64,000 nucleotides of DNA from Hofstenia miamia (taxonomy: Eukaryota; Xenacoelomorpha; Acoela; Hofsteniidae), in NCBI GenBank assembly GCA_900660155.1, contig CABFPE010000524.1:1-64000 (forward strand), given 5' to 3'. Below the pieces are notes generated by a model. That model saw only the letters and a list, made by a program, of their open reading frames with translations. It searched no databases and was not told the origin of the DNA. Positions 38,528-50,560 of the stretch are shown one piece after another; the first letter of the stretch is position 1, and every line of letters starts with the position of its first letter. The position numbers and the translations under genes were made by a program.

Positions 38528-38560
<33 letters not shown>

Positions 38561-39062
38561 NNNNNNNNNNNNNNNNNAGAAAATACACTTATAACTGAAC
38601 GGTCAAAGCAAAGTGAATAATTTTATGACTGTGGACTTAATTAACATCGATCAACGTACACACAAAATTAGAATTTAATTCATCATCTCTAAATATATTG
38701 ACGCCATTTTTATTCGTCATAAATATTTTGGTGAAGGTAAGAAATTGCTTGTAAATCGTCAAATATTTTCATTAATTCTAAATTCATTTATTTACAGAAC
38801 TCGATTTCATATTTACACGTTTTTTAAGCAAGACACAATATGAAATGTAAATCTAATCCTAATTCAATTTACAAGCGTAAATTACATGCCAATTTAATTG
38901 GCACAAATTTGGAGTTCTCTCAATCATGTCTGTTTGTAGAAGTCAATTGTTTTGGTGCTAAATGCTATCTTAGAATTTAATAACTTCAATTTTTTGACAT
39001 GCAGTCAGCGAACAGACATGAATGTACACATTACAAAATCTGCTTGATATTTAAACAAAGAT

Positions 39063-39093
<31 letters not shown>

Positions 39094-39657
39094 TGAATAA
39101 AAATGTTTTACAGTTTCTCGTTCATGTCTAAATTTACTCGAAACAATAAAATATGACAATCTTCTAGATTGAATAATTTTAATATAAGTTTTAAATAACT
39201 CATTGCTTAGAAATAGTTAAGCATGTTGCACAAAATGGAAATTTTTTATAGAATGCTTTATGAAATTACAAAAATATACATTTTTTAGAGAACAATTTGC
39301 TGTATTCTAATAAAAATGATAACATTTTTTCTGAGACAAATGAAAAATATGCTAGAATTTAATTATTTCATTTGGAGCTGTGAACCTTAGCCCCAAAATG
39401 CGATATTTTTGTTAATATTTTGATCTACATTTAGTTTTGTTACCACTAGCACGTCACACATTCTTGAATTTGATTTCTACACTTTTTGAATTTTATAGTA
39501 AAAGGCATTTTTCAATTTTTTTTACCAAATGCTACACATATTTAATGTCAACCAAAATTCAGTTTTCAGCTAAAAATTGCTAACGAAGTTATCAAGATAT
39601 TTCTGAGAAATGTTAATTTAATAAACGGAAATATATTTAGGTGCTTTTCCTAACCAG
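34198..39657. other. Intergenic region upstream of the transporter gene
   Basis: Very AT-rich, with (TA)n at 37733-37768, 38531-38560 and 39064-39088. No reading frame carries a recognisable motif; the largest, 94 codons on the minus strand at 36929-37213, looks like chance. The base before the transporter ATG follows a CTAACCAG string that could be a 3' splice site, so an upstream non-coding exon is possible. Confidence 0.45.
38561..38577. other. Assembly gap (17 N)
   Basis: Runs of N directly after a (TA)n tract, so the microsatellite length here is unknown. Confidence 0.99.
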
Positions 39658-41247
39658 ATGATATCCCTTGAAATTGAAGAAGTCTTAAAGCAAGCTAAAA
39701 TGGGGCTTTGGAATATAAGGACGCTCACGATTTGCTTATGTGGTATCGCACTGTCTGCAAATGCATATACATTCTCACCTTTGATTTATGGTGAAATGAC
39801 ATTTGCCTGTAATCCATCGAAATCTCATAGGGATAATGCAACAATACAAAAGGATCATTGCTCATATGACTATAATAACACAACTTATTATTGCAAAGAC
39901 TTTAAGTATACAAGTGGTGAATTTATATCAACATTTGCTTCTGAATTTGACCTTGTTTGCAAAAGAGTGCACTACATAAATTATAATTTGCAGACTTTAT
40001 TGATAGGACAACTGGTTTCAACATTGTTTTGCAATATAATTATGGATAAGATTGGGAGAAAAATGACGTTTGTAATATCATCTGGGATCTTTTCAATTTG
40101 TTCATTTCTCTACTTAGTTGTTCCAACAGTTGAGTTCGCGATATTTGTTAGATTAAAAGAATGTATTGTTGACATGTCATTATATGTGTCAGGCTTAGTT
40201 TTGATTATTGAAAGTCTTCCACCCAAATATAGGATCTTAGGCAGTAGTAGCTGTTCCAACTTTTATGGAATTGGAATTTCATTTAGTGCTATTATATCAC
40301 TAATCCATTCTCATTGGAAGTTTTATGTGTATTTTCGACTAATTTTCCCTGGGATACTAGTTTTCATTGCAAGTGTAATTTTCCTGAATGAATGCCCAAA
40401 ATGGCTTCTACAAATGCAGCGTTATAATGAAGTTTCATTAGTAATAAGAAACATCTATAAAGTCAACAAAACAAGTATTCCACCCGGGTTAGAAAATCGT
40501 GTTAGGGAGTTAGAATCCCAGAACTCTGAAAACACAAAAACTAAGCTAAACATTGTTCAATCGCTGGAAAAATTTCCTTTCTGGCAATTGTTTCGAACTA
40601 TGAAAACATCAATTTGGATGTCTGTTCAATGCTTAAATTGGATCACATGTGTTATTGTTTATTTTGGCCTACTCTTTAGCGAAAAGTTTTTTAATGTTAA
40701 AATAACGTATTTTTTCCTAATTATAGGTTTCTCGAATATCCCTGCATGCATATTGCAATGTTTCCTTGCTAATGCATTGGGAAGGCGAATTGCAATGATT
40801 ATAAGTCTATTACTAACTGGTTTTTGCCTTATCGTCGGAGCTTTCGTACCAGAAGACGGCATGTGGAGCATTACCCTTTACATCATTGCATGCAGCAGTT
40901 TCTTTTTTGCTACTGCAGCGTTTTTAACAATTTATATATGGCATGGGGAATTAATGCCTACTAATCTGCGGGCAGCGGGCATGGGCATAGGCTCTTTATC
41001 TGGACGATGTTGTGCCATATTCATGACGTCTCTTTTCACATATTTAGAAAATATTTCGCCTAAGCTTCCAATTTTATTTTTAGCTACAATGACAATAGCT
41101 GCTGCAGGATTTTCTTTGCTTGTTCCTGAAACTCGTGATAATCTTATGCCTGACAACATTGATGAATATGAATGCTACGGCACTGAACGTTACACAAAAT
41201 TGAAGAAAAAGCGTCAGGAATTGGTGAACAGAAAAATTGAAACCTAA
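39658..41247 (+). CDS. SLC22-like organic-ion transporter (major facilitator superfamily)
   Basis: Encodes 529 residues in one uninterrupted frame. SLC22 proteins move organic cations, anions or carnitine-type zwitterions across the plasma membrane; the substrate cannot be read from sequence. The start fits the family opening (acidic IEEVL, then helix 1 from about 19). The large extracellular loop between helices 1 and 2 (about 43-105) has cysteines at 51, 68, 79 and 101, an N-N-T-T glycosylation site (73-76) and the EFDLVC motif (96-101). The MFS signature between helices 2 and 3 is MDKIGRK (129-135), with its repeat NALGRR (372-377). The usual ESPRWL after helix 6 reads ECPKWL (245-250). 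Further on are GELMPTNLRAAG (430-441) and VPETRDNLMPDNIDEYE (489-505), which matches the family's last cytoplasmic signature. A basic tail follows. Length is normal for the family. It may be one of a lineage-specific, intron-poor group. Confidence 0.93.
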   Translation: MISLEIEEVLKQAKMGLWNIRTLTICLCGIALSANAYTFSPLIYGEMTFACNPSKSHRDNATIQKDHCSYDYNNTTYYCKDFKYTSGEFISTFASEFDLVCKRVHYINYNLQTLLIGQLVSTLFCNIIMDKIGRKMTFVISSGIFSICSFLYLVVPTVEFAIFVRLKECIVDMSLYVSGLVLIIESLPPKYRILGSSSCSNFYGIGISFSAIISLIHSHWKFYVYFRLIFPGILVFIASVIFLNECPKWLLQMQRYNEVSLVIRNIYKVNKTSIPPGLENRVRELESQNSENTKTKLNIVQSLEKFPFWQLFRTMKTSIWMSVQCLNWITCVIVYFGLLFSEKFFNVKITYFFLIIGFSNIPACILQCFLANALGRRIAMIISLLLTGFCLIVGAFVPEDGMWSITLYIIACSSFFFATAAFLTIYIWHGELMPTNLRAAGMGIGSLSGRCCAIFMTSLFTYLENISPKLPILFLATMTIAAAGFSLLVPETRDNLMPDNIDEYECYGTERYTKLKKKRQELVNRKIET

Positions 41248-41387
41248 TTACGTTTGTTGGTACATCATTGATATTTTGATGTTGATATATCCACATAAAT
41301 TTTATCTACTTTATAAATCTTTAGATTGCAATAATCTAGACGAAACTACTGTATTTAGTACTTTTATGATGATAATGCTAAAAATAG

Positions 41388-41393
41388 AATAAA
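41388..41393 (+). promoter_or_regulatory. Candidate poly(A) signal of the transporter gene
   Basis: AATAAA, 141 bases after the stop codon and well placed for a short 3' UTR. Confidence 0.45.
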
Positions 41394-42369
41394 TAGAAAT
41401 CTACCTAACAAATCACTAGGGATAGACGGGAAAACCCGGGAAATTTACCAGCCATAATTGCCCAAACCCGGGAAATGCCGGGAGCGGGGAATTCATATTG
41501 TAGGTTACCCGGGACCCGAGAAATTTATATATATATATGTAGAAATTTTGTTAATAAAACATTGTGATATTGGCAAATTTCATCAATTTTTACAAGAATT
41601 ATTTATTACTTGAGATTTGTAGAAAGAATACAAATAGAAAATATATATTTTCAATGAGTTAGCTTAGAATTCTAGAAATGATATGTAGAAATTGTAGAGT
41701 TATTGTTAATGATTTAGTAACTGATATTATATGTATTGATTTAGTTTCTCAAAAGTTATTCAACCCAAATTGCGTGTTAATGCTTGCTGCAGTGTCTAAT
41801 GCGACTAGACGTGGTATAAAAAGAATTATTTCTAAGACATAAATTTGGTTTGCAGTATTAGGCCTGTCTAAGAAAACCACTATTAGTTTATAAAAAACGA
41901 TTGCTTAAATGTTTGCAATTTACAATAAAGTAATTGATAAATTCGAAAAATAAAAAATAGTTTCACATGTAGCTATTGAGTATGAGATGTACGTAAAAGT
42001 AACAATTGTTACTACAGACAACAGATCAAATCTCAAAAAAGCCATTAATATTTTGAAAAAAAATTGAAAAATATCATCTGGGTCCCATGTCCTATTGTGG
42101 AAGAAAGAACATCTGCGCCACATCCAAAAAAACTTCGAAGCAGCGTACAGGAGCTATTGGGCAGTGTTTGATTAGAGATGGGATCTACAGTGTCTTCAGT
42201 TGACGAACCACAGAAATTTAAAGTAAGTTCACTAAATAATACATTAACGTGTTCACTTTTAAAATTTCAAAATTATGTAAAAGCATATTTTCATGAAATA
42301 AATGTAGTAAAATTCCTTGAGTCTTGCAAACAATGAAATTTAGAATAAAATGAATCAAAGACCAATAGT
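41394..42369. other. Spacer with a CCGGG-rich repeat fragment
   Basis: 41413-41525 has several ACCCGGGAAAT-like strings in both orientations in otherwise AT-rich DNA, resembling the end of a DNA transposon; no partner end was found. The remainder shows nothing I can name. Confidence 0.4.
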
Positions 42370-45300
42370 TCTGTAAAGATGATTAAAATACTTGGTCACT
42401 TTGTTGGAAATGGAATTATAAAACGTGACACAGAAAGATGCGCAGCATTAAGGGAGCTTGCTGCACCTACCAATTTGCAATCACTTCAGAAGACACTTGG
42501 CCATTTGTATGCAAAATGAATTAATCAATTTTCAAACAAATTATAACCACTATCTGAAGCCAACACATTTCCACCTAATGAATCGGATCTTAATACTTTT
42601 TATGTTTTAATGACCAAGCTTGACAATACCAGTTTGGCAATTATCAATGAATCTCTAACTTTTGTGGTTGAATATGATGCTTCTGACGTTACTATATCTG
42701 TGACACTTAATTAAGGTTGAAGACCTGTTGTCTTTATGTCATACAAATTATCTGCTGGTGAATTACATTATCCAGCAGTTGAGAAGGAAGCCACTGCAAT
42801 AATTGAAGCTGTTGGAAAGTGGAATCATTTTCTGGCTGGGAGGAATTTCACTTTGATCACTAACCAGCATTCTGTGGCTTTCATGTTGGACAAATGGAAG
42901 TGTACAAAGATTAAGAAAAACAAGATACAGTGTTGGTGTGTGGAATTAGCATCGTTTTCATATGATATTATGTATTGCCTTGGCAAAGACAATGTTGCTG
43001 CTGATGCTCTACTTGAACATTTTGTGCATCTATTACTACGTCAAATTTATCTGAAATTGAAGCTGGTTTGTGCAATCCTGGTATTACAAAAATGCTGCAT
43101 TTCATCAGATCTAAGAATTTGCAATTTTCAGCTGAGGATGTAAAAAGAGTGTGCTCTAACTTTCGTGCTTGTGCTGAGTTGAAACCTCAAGATACTTCTC
43201 TCATAAAAGGGACAAGGCCAATGAAACACTTGAATAAAGATTTTAAAGCTCACTTGCTCTCACAGCATCTCATAAATGATATTTGTTTGTGGCTATGGAT
43301 GAATATTCAGGCTATCCTTTTGTTATTGCTTGCTCAAACATGAACTCTGAGACAGTTATTAATTGTTTGAACACTATATTTACACTTTGTGGAATTTGTG
43401 GTTATATCCACTCTGAGTACAGGATTTTATTTTTTTATCTAAGGACATCAAAGATTACACAATGTAATAAAATTTTTTGTTTGTTACCAGTTTCTAATCA
43501 ATATTTCCTAGTTGCTTATGACTAAAAACTTTGGAAAAGCAACTTTTTTATTTTGAAATTTTGCTTTGTATGTAGGAGATCAAAATTCCTAAAATTGTGA
43601 AATTTGCCAGGAAACTAAGCAAAGAGTCTAAAACAGGCTTAACATTGAAAACAATGATTTATGTTGAACTGCTTCAAGTGATCTTTATTGATGACAAATG
43701 ACAATTTTCTAATTTTACTTGCTTGCAGGTTCCACTATTTTTCTTTATTAGTGTAGAACATTGAACACTTATTTTTAATTTCTTGAATATTTTCAGTAAT
43801 TTTTCTGATACTTTTAGAAAATCTGAAATATCTTTGAGATCCCACTGCAAGCAACCTGCTGATTCATTTTGTTTTATTTGTGGGGAATTTATCAAAATCA
43901 GAGCAAAGAAACACTCTCTATTAGCCTCTGTGAATATGTGAGAAGCTCACAAAGCATATTTTGGTATGTCTGTTACAGATAAAGATAAATCTTGGGCTAC
44001 ACATTTTTCATGTATATACTGCAAATAAGATTTAGGAAGGTAAATCTTGTTTATATTTATTGGGTTATCCTTATTCTCATGTATTTTGAAATGGATTATC
44101 TTACTGTACATTTTTACTGATACTGTGTTTTAAAGGATGGCAGCATAGGGGAGAAGAGAGCAATGAAGTTTGGCATTCCATTAGTTTGGCGGGCTCCAAC
44201 CAACCACACAAATGATAGCTACTGTTATATGGTTGATCCATCTAAATGTAGAGCAGAAAAAATGTTCCTGCCATTGAGTTTCCATATATTCATTCTTCAA
44301 TCACTCCAGTTGCTCATTCTGATCAGCTTCCCATACTGATTCCTCCTTCTACTTCTACACATCACCAGATCTTGAATGGTGAATCAACTTTTGAAGATGA
44401 TGATACTCAAAATGATGGATATATCTTAGATTCTGAACTTGAAGAAAGAAACCATTGGCATCTGTTCATTGACAGCTCAAAACGTTTTAAGGCTGTGCTA
44501 CTCCAAAAACAGAAACTAAAACTCATCTCTTCCTCTTGCCCATTCCATCTACATCAAAGAAACATGTGCAAATGTGCAGTCACTACTATCTCTCTTACAA
44601 TATAATCACTATAACTGGGAGGTCATAAAAGATTTAAAAATGATAGCATTTCTGATGGGACTTCAAGGGGAATTCACAAAATATCCTTTTCATCTCTATC
44701 TTTGGGATAGTAGAAACACTGAAGCACACTATAACCAGAAAATTTGGCCAAGACTGGTTGAGTTTACTGTTGGAAAAAATATTGTGAAATGGAGTCCATT
44801 GATACATCCAAAAAGGTGCTGATGCCTCAACTTCATATAAAACTTGGTTTGATTAAACAATTTGTGAAAGCACTTGACAAGGATGGTTCAGCCTTTAAGT
44901 TTCTCTGGTCACTTTTTCCCAAACTCTCAGAAGCTAAGGTAAAAGCTGGTAAAAAAGATCCTGAAGTCTAATTTTTTCATGAAAATGTTAAATGAAACCA
45001 AAAAGAAGCCTGGGAAAGTTTTGCTGCTGTGGTAAATGGATTTTTGTGAAACCATATGTATGGCAACTATTCAGATCTTGTAGCCAATTAGGTTAAGTCA
45101 TATGCTAAAATGGCAGAATGTCAATGAAAGTCCACATGTTAGATGGCCACTTGACTGAATTTAAGGAAAACTTATGTGCATGCTCAGAAGAACATAGAGA
45201 ATGCTTCCATTAAGACATTAAGGAGTTTGAATGCTGATATCAAGGACACTACAATGAAAACATGATAGGAGATTACATATGGTGACTGGCTCGGTAAAGT

Positions 45301-46160
45301 GATTTGCAATATCGAAGAAAATCTCACAAAACAACCAAGCCATGCAAAGGAGCACAAAATACATACAAAATTCGTAGAAAAATTGAGACATGAAGAAGTC
45401 GTTTTCTTGACAGTTAAATACAAAGTTTAGAACAAACACTGCCGATTTTTGACTGTTACTGGGGGAAAGTTATTGGGAAATAACAATTAGAAAATGGGAA
45501 CAAAAATCGTGTTGCATGGTGTTATTTGAATAAGCATGGAATTGCACCTAGCAAAACAACACCCTACAATCCACAGGGTAATGGACAAGTCGAGGTGCAT
45601 AACAGAATTATTTGGAAGGCTGTTAAAATGGCTCTGAAAGCAAATAATTTAACAAATAGCTGTTGGGATGTTGTACTCCCTAATGCATTTTCTTCCATAA
45701 TGGCTCTTTTGTGAACATCTGCTAATAGAACTCCCCATGAAAGATTCTTCTCTTTTCAAAGTCGCTCTGCACATGAGAGTGTGTTACTCAGTTGGCTCAC
45801 TACAACTGGGCATGTTTACTTTGTCGATTTGTCTGTGGAAGTAAAGAAGATCCCTATGTCGATGAAGTTCAACTACAAGAGGCAAATCAACTTTATGACC
45901 ATGTGCGTTGTCCAAATGGTATGAAGTCGACAGTGTCACTCCGTGATCTTGCAACATGTCCACCAGTATTACCTCCAACAACTCCAGTATTACCTCCAAC
46001 AACTTCGGACTCAAAAAATATAAAATCAGCTATAAAGGAAGATACTTCAGTTATAAAGGAAGACACTCTAACATCATTTGCAGCTGATATTGAATTTCCG
46101 GATAGCAATCTTGCTCAGCATTTTACCGAAGAATTTAGCTCAACTGTTATACCATCTTAA
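42370..46160 (+). mobile_element. Second Ty3/Gypsy retrotransposon fossil, split by another repeat
   Basis: Only the pol half is visible. The RT-to-RNase H connection begins near 42380 (ILGHFVGNGIIKRD). RNase H follows at 42736-43020, with EKEATAIIEAVGKWNHFL, KIQCWCVELASF and GKDNVAADAL. The integrase core starts near 43280 (VAMDEYSGYPFV) and resumes near 45526 with GIAPSKTTPYNPQGNGQVE. A C-terminal region ending in STVSLRDLA lies at about 45840-45960. These match Ty3/Gypsy pol of the type whose integrase tail ends in that motif. About 2 kb of unrelated coding repeat sits inside the integrase. The element is broken in many places; no gag and no LTR pair were found. It belongs to a different lineage from the fossil at 6-10.6 kb. 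Confidence 0.85.
43830..45415 (+). mobile_element. Uncharacterised conserved coding repeat inserted in the Gypsy fossil
   Basis: The pieces all read on the plus strand. There is a cysteine-pair start (DSFCFICGEF, about 43858), KDKSWATHFSC (about 43982), GEKRAMKFGIPLVW (about 44149), a Pro-rich segment (about 44270-44350), HLFIDSSKRFKAVLL (about 44459), DLKMIAFLMGLQ (about 44632), LWDSR and QLHIKLGLIKQFVKALDK (about 44830-44880). Near the end are a GHL...NLC segment (about 45143) and a GDYIW motif (about 45270). I remember this motif order from repeated, unannotated proteins of arthropods and Hydra. The biochemical role is unknown to me; a transposase is a reasonable guess because of copy number, with Cys pairs at the N terminus and scattered acidic residues. 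This copy is broken in several places. It interrupts the integrase of the Gypsy fossil, so it is the younger insertion. Confidence 0.65.
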
Positions 46161-47884
46161 ATGCCTATTTGTCGTTCAATTATTAAGAAGGGAAAAATAA
46201 ACTATATTTAACTTTGTTCTTGTATGATATTGCAAATAGCTTGATCGTTGTGTTGTGTGGCTTGGACTAATTAATTTTTGTTGCATTGTATAATTATCAT
46301 TTATAATATTTGTATATTCCCACAATTTCTTACTTATGTTATAGTGAATTAAAGCTATTATTTCTGTGGAATTTTTCTACTCTTTTTACATCCGAAATCA
46401 TTAACCAAATCCCCTACGAACTGCAGGTACATACACTTACCACCCTAGTGTAGCGTCATAGATGCATTTCAAAATTTAATTTTGGTGATAGGGTGTTGAT
46501 ACCACTTGATTAATGCAATATCATACGTCTTTACTACTAAAGCGGTTTTCTCATGGGTCCTAAAGTGTTAAACACCAGTCATGAGATTTGGACTGAAATA
46601 TGATCTGAAAACTGAACATGCAAAGATTTTGCTGGAAAGCTCTATTTTAAAGTTTTGTTGTCCATCCTTAATTTTAAATGAAATTTAAGTAATATATTGT
46701 TCAAAATATTGTTACACGGACTCATAATGTAAGATAACAACAATTCAATATACTGACCAACCAATGAGCATCATTTTGAATCTGCTTTATGAGATTCTTC
46801 TGTAATATATTTTATGGCAATAAATTGACTTATATGTTGGGAAAGTTTCTGCGGTTTAATCGAAGGTATGCCTTTAGCTAAGTATGGTCAGTTTGGTAAT
46901 GAGATTTTCTAAATGTCTGCAAGTAATTAATTATCCCACTACTAGAAGAACCATAACGATGTGAAAACACATATATTTTTGTTTGCTTTGGCGACGTGTT
47001 GCCTTTTTCAACCTGAATCCCTATTGAGATTATCGAACCTGACAATTACACTAGTTTGCGCTCCTTAAAGCAGATTTTTTTTTACTGATTTTACCCTGAT
47101 CCGTCAAATATTTTTTCATTGTAAAAGATCGATATCTCTTTGGAATAATTACAAGGGCGATTTAGATTCGGTTTCTTACAATTATATTATGTTCTACAAT
47201 TTAATCAAATTCATTTTATTTTGATTATAGTTTTTAAAGTTTTCTTAGGGAGGCATATCAAATATTTTTAAATATGCAATTCCAACAATGGACCAAATGA
47301 GCTTGTCAGGTCAAATTAGGAATGACGCGTCTTCATATCATTAGGTCGGGCCCAAAAGTTTGACCCGTTTCTAGGCCTGATTCTGAGTACTATCTTAATG
47401 CATGCCATAAAAGTTGTTCTAAAGATTGATCTAAATAGGTCAGCATTTTGATTTTCTGTATGGCAAAGTAATCCGCATTGTAGTGTTGCTTCCCTTAAGT
47501 GAAATGTTTGATAGATTTTGGGTAGGGCCGTAGCAAGGTTTTTCTATGAGATGGGGCATATTAAGCAAAAAAGCGTATCTCTTAATTTTAACACTTTATC
47601 ATAATGTTAAGGAAATACAGAGGGTAACTGGCGCTGATTCTTATTGGCAGTGCAAATTTTTCAACAACAAAAATTCGGGTGCTTCACGACGGATGAATTT
47701 TGTATGGCATTGCATAAGGGAAATAAATTTCTTAATTAAGTGCTGAAATAGCTTGTTTTAAAAATAGTTGCTTTTTAGAAAAATAGTTAACGTATTGGAT
47801 TACCATAGAAAATATTAATCAAAGTCATATCACAAACGAGTCATCGAAGAATGAAAACATTTTTACTAGAATAGATATAAGGTA

Positions 47885-47931
<47 letters not shown>

Positions 47932-48847
47932 TCGTGTTTAATCCCTTTGCAATGTAACTAATCAGTTCATCAGCATGAACATCCCATTTCCTTGTGGTAG
48001 CAATTTTTCAAAGTTGCTACTCACAGTCTTCATAATTAATATCACGTTTGCAAAACTAAGTCAAGCATTCTTTATCTGAGTAACACAATTATCAACAATT
48101 CTGTATTTTTATCAAACGAACTGGATATATTATGTGACTTCATCAGAAAATAATTTCTTGCGTCTCGGCCTTGGAATCGGAAATTAATCGGATATGCCTT
48201 CTTTTTTGGCCCATTCCTTGGCGGACAAAACATCCCTTGCAAACTCTCCACCAGATCACAAACTCGTTAGTATATCTCCAGTGTGAGTCACTTCTTTTAT
48301 ATTGTACTTTGTATCATACTTGATAGGGCTGTCTTTATGTTCAGAACGTGCTTCCATATAATAAACTTCAGCAAAAATTCGAATTTTTTATGTTAGAGAG
48401 AAGGCCTTGGCACCTTATATTACCATCCTTTGCTTAAACTGTTTCTAGATAAGAGAGAGAAACTTGAAGAGTGAAGAAATCATTCTAAAGTTTTGCTCAG
48501 CTGAAAGCAACCTTGCTCTTTATTGCCATTTTCGACAATCTTGTGAAGACATGACTCCACTGAAACACGACTGTAGTCAGTGTTGTGGGCTGTTCAATGT
48601 TCAATATCCATTGTCTGATATCCAATTAAAAGTATGCAATTCAACAAAACAATAATGAAACCACACGTGCCAATATAGACACACCAACCAGGCAGCGTGC
48701 GCCAGTGATCACTATCAGTGAAATCAATCACAAGGCATTCGCCGCACAAATCTCTTAAATGTGAACGTATTGTGACAGACGACGTTGATTATTGCATGAA
48801 ACCTTGCAATTTAAATGAGTAATTGTTCATGGTACATGTCCGTTCAA
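46161..48847. other. Non-coding region between the Gypsy fossil and the hAT relic
   Basis: The first 250 bases may be the trailing end of the Gypsy fossil. (TA)n at 47888-47938. A GGGCCGTAGCAAGG motif at 47525 resembles the hAT end at 48848. No gene seen. Confidence 0.45.
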
Positions 48848-50560
48848 CAGGGCCGTAGCCAGGGGGGTGCAATGGGATGCAGTGCACCCCCAAACAAAAA
48901 TTGCACAAAAGCAAAAATTCTTCGATTAATGCCCTTTTTAGAACTGATCCAATTCTTGTGTCATTTTCACATAACTGTGTTAATACGATGGCTGTGTTCT
49001 TCTTTTTTCCAAATATAGCTAACCACTAATTCGCGTTTTAGATGCTAAGCAAACTTTTTCGTCCACTAGCGGCGTCCCAATCTCAGTTACAGTCTCCAGC
49101 GGATCTTTGGTTTAAAAGCCTTCTCAGCCTGTTTTACATAAATTCCCTGTTACAAATGGAAGATCATTTTCGTCCAAATGGTACAAATCTCGTTCTTGGC
49201 TTGAGTATTCCGTATCAACTGATGCAGCTTACTGTTATCTCTGTCGAATAGTTAACAAGTCCGATGGCTATGGGCGTGATGTGTTTGCAAGTAAAGGATT
49301 CTGCAATTGGCAAAAGCTCTCGTTTGTGGAAAGGGGTAGAAAAAACACGAAAACTCAAATGATCATATGACAAACGAAAGGAAACAAATACCGAAATTTC
49401 AACCTTAGTTTGCAAAACAGTATTAAAAAAGCACCAATATTACGTGGAATCTATTATGGAAATTACACGATTTCTAGCTCAGAAGAAGCTTGGATTTCGA
49501 GGAAATTACCATACAGATATCAACACAGAAGATGGGAATTTTGATAGTCTTTTCGAGTACACTATTGGGAGGGATGAAAAGTTAGCTGAAATCGTTAAAA
49601 CGATCTCTAAAAATGCCACTTATCGATTTCCCTAAATGCAAAATGACGTTATTTTGGTTATAAGTGATTGCATTCGACAAAAGACAGTTGAGATGATAGG
49701 TGATTCCTGGCACACTATTAAAGTCGTTGGGACAAAAGATATTACTGGGTGAAAACTTGTGTATATGTGTCCGCTTTATTTCTGCTGACGGTGAGATTTC
49801 AGAGTACCTATTTGACGTTGGCATCACTGACGAGTATAAAGCAGAAACCCTAACAAACAAAATTTTGGAAATATTGGAATCCAACGGTTTGAATACTGGC
49901 AAAATTCTTAGCCAATGCTACGACGGAGCCTCCGTCATGTCAGGAAAACATGGGGTTGTAAAAACTAAACTTCAAAAAAAATTTGGTCGCGTTATACCAT
50001 ATGTTCACTGTTATAATCACCAGTTGCATTTGTGCATTGTGAATGTCTTTCGAAGTTGTGATGATTCTGTGGAACTCAATATTGCTATGATGTCTACTCT
50101 TTACAATTTTTTGAGAAAACCATCTGTTGCTAATGTCTATGAGGGAGGCACGGTTAAGCGATTGCTTGAGCAATGATGGACTGGTCATATTGATTGCTCT
50201 AAAACAATTTTAAATAACTATTCTAAAATTATTCAAGTATGCCATAACAACAATTTGCTACCATGCAAGTTTTCTTCTGAAATAGTTATTGAAGCCACTG
50301 GATTGTTGAATCAGATCTCAAGTTTAGGTTTCCGGTTTGTTTTGTCAGGAGTAATACGACTTCTTTGTCATTTCAAGCCAGCTAATGATGCATTCAGGGT
50401 GCAGCAGCTGACTTCTCTCAGGTAATTAATCTTGTGAAAGCGGCATGCAAGACAGTACAAGGGTTACGGAATGACCACACTTTTTTTTAATGCGGATGTT
50501 TCAATAGCTTCTCCAGCTAACTATGAATCCTCTTCTAAGCGTATAAGATGGAACAACTCG
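48848..50560 (+). mobile_element. hAT transposon relic with TTF-type zinc finger (ZMYM1-like transposase)
   Basis: The left end CAGGGCCGTAGCCAGGGGGG is a typical hAT terminus. A TTF-type zinc-finger region is readable at about 49155-49350: RSFSSKWYKSRSWLEYS, then AAYCYLC, GFCNW. It is followed by the hAT catalytic region. The pieces are TRFLAQKKLGFRG (about 49465), ADGEISEYLFDVG (about 49786), QCYDGASVMSGKHG (about 49912-49955) and YVHCYNHQLHLCIVN (about 50000-50045). Traces continue to VKAACKTVQGLRND (about 50432-50475). The C-terminal hAT dimerisation domain is missing because a LINE begins near 50560. Several stops and frame changes are present. No right-hand terminus was found, so the target duplication could not be checked (left flank CCGTTCAA). 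Confidence 0.85.
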
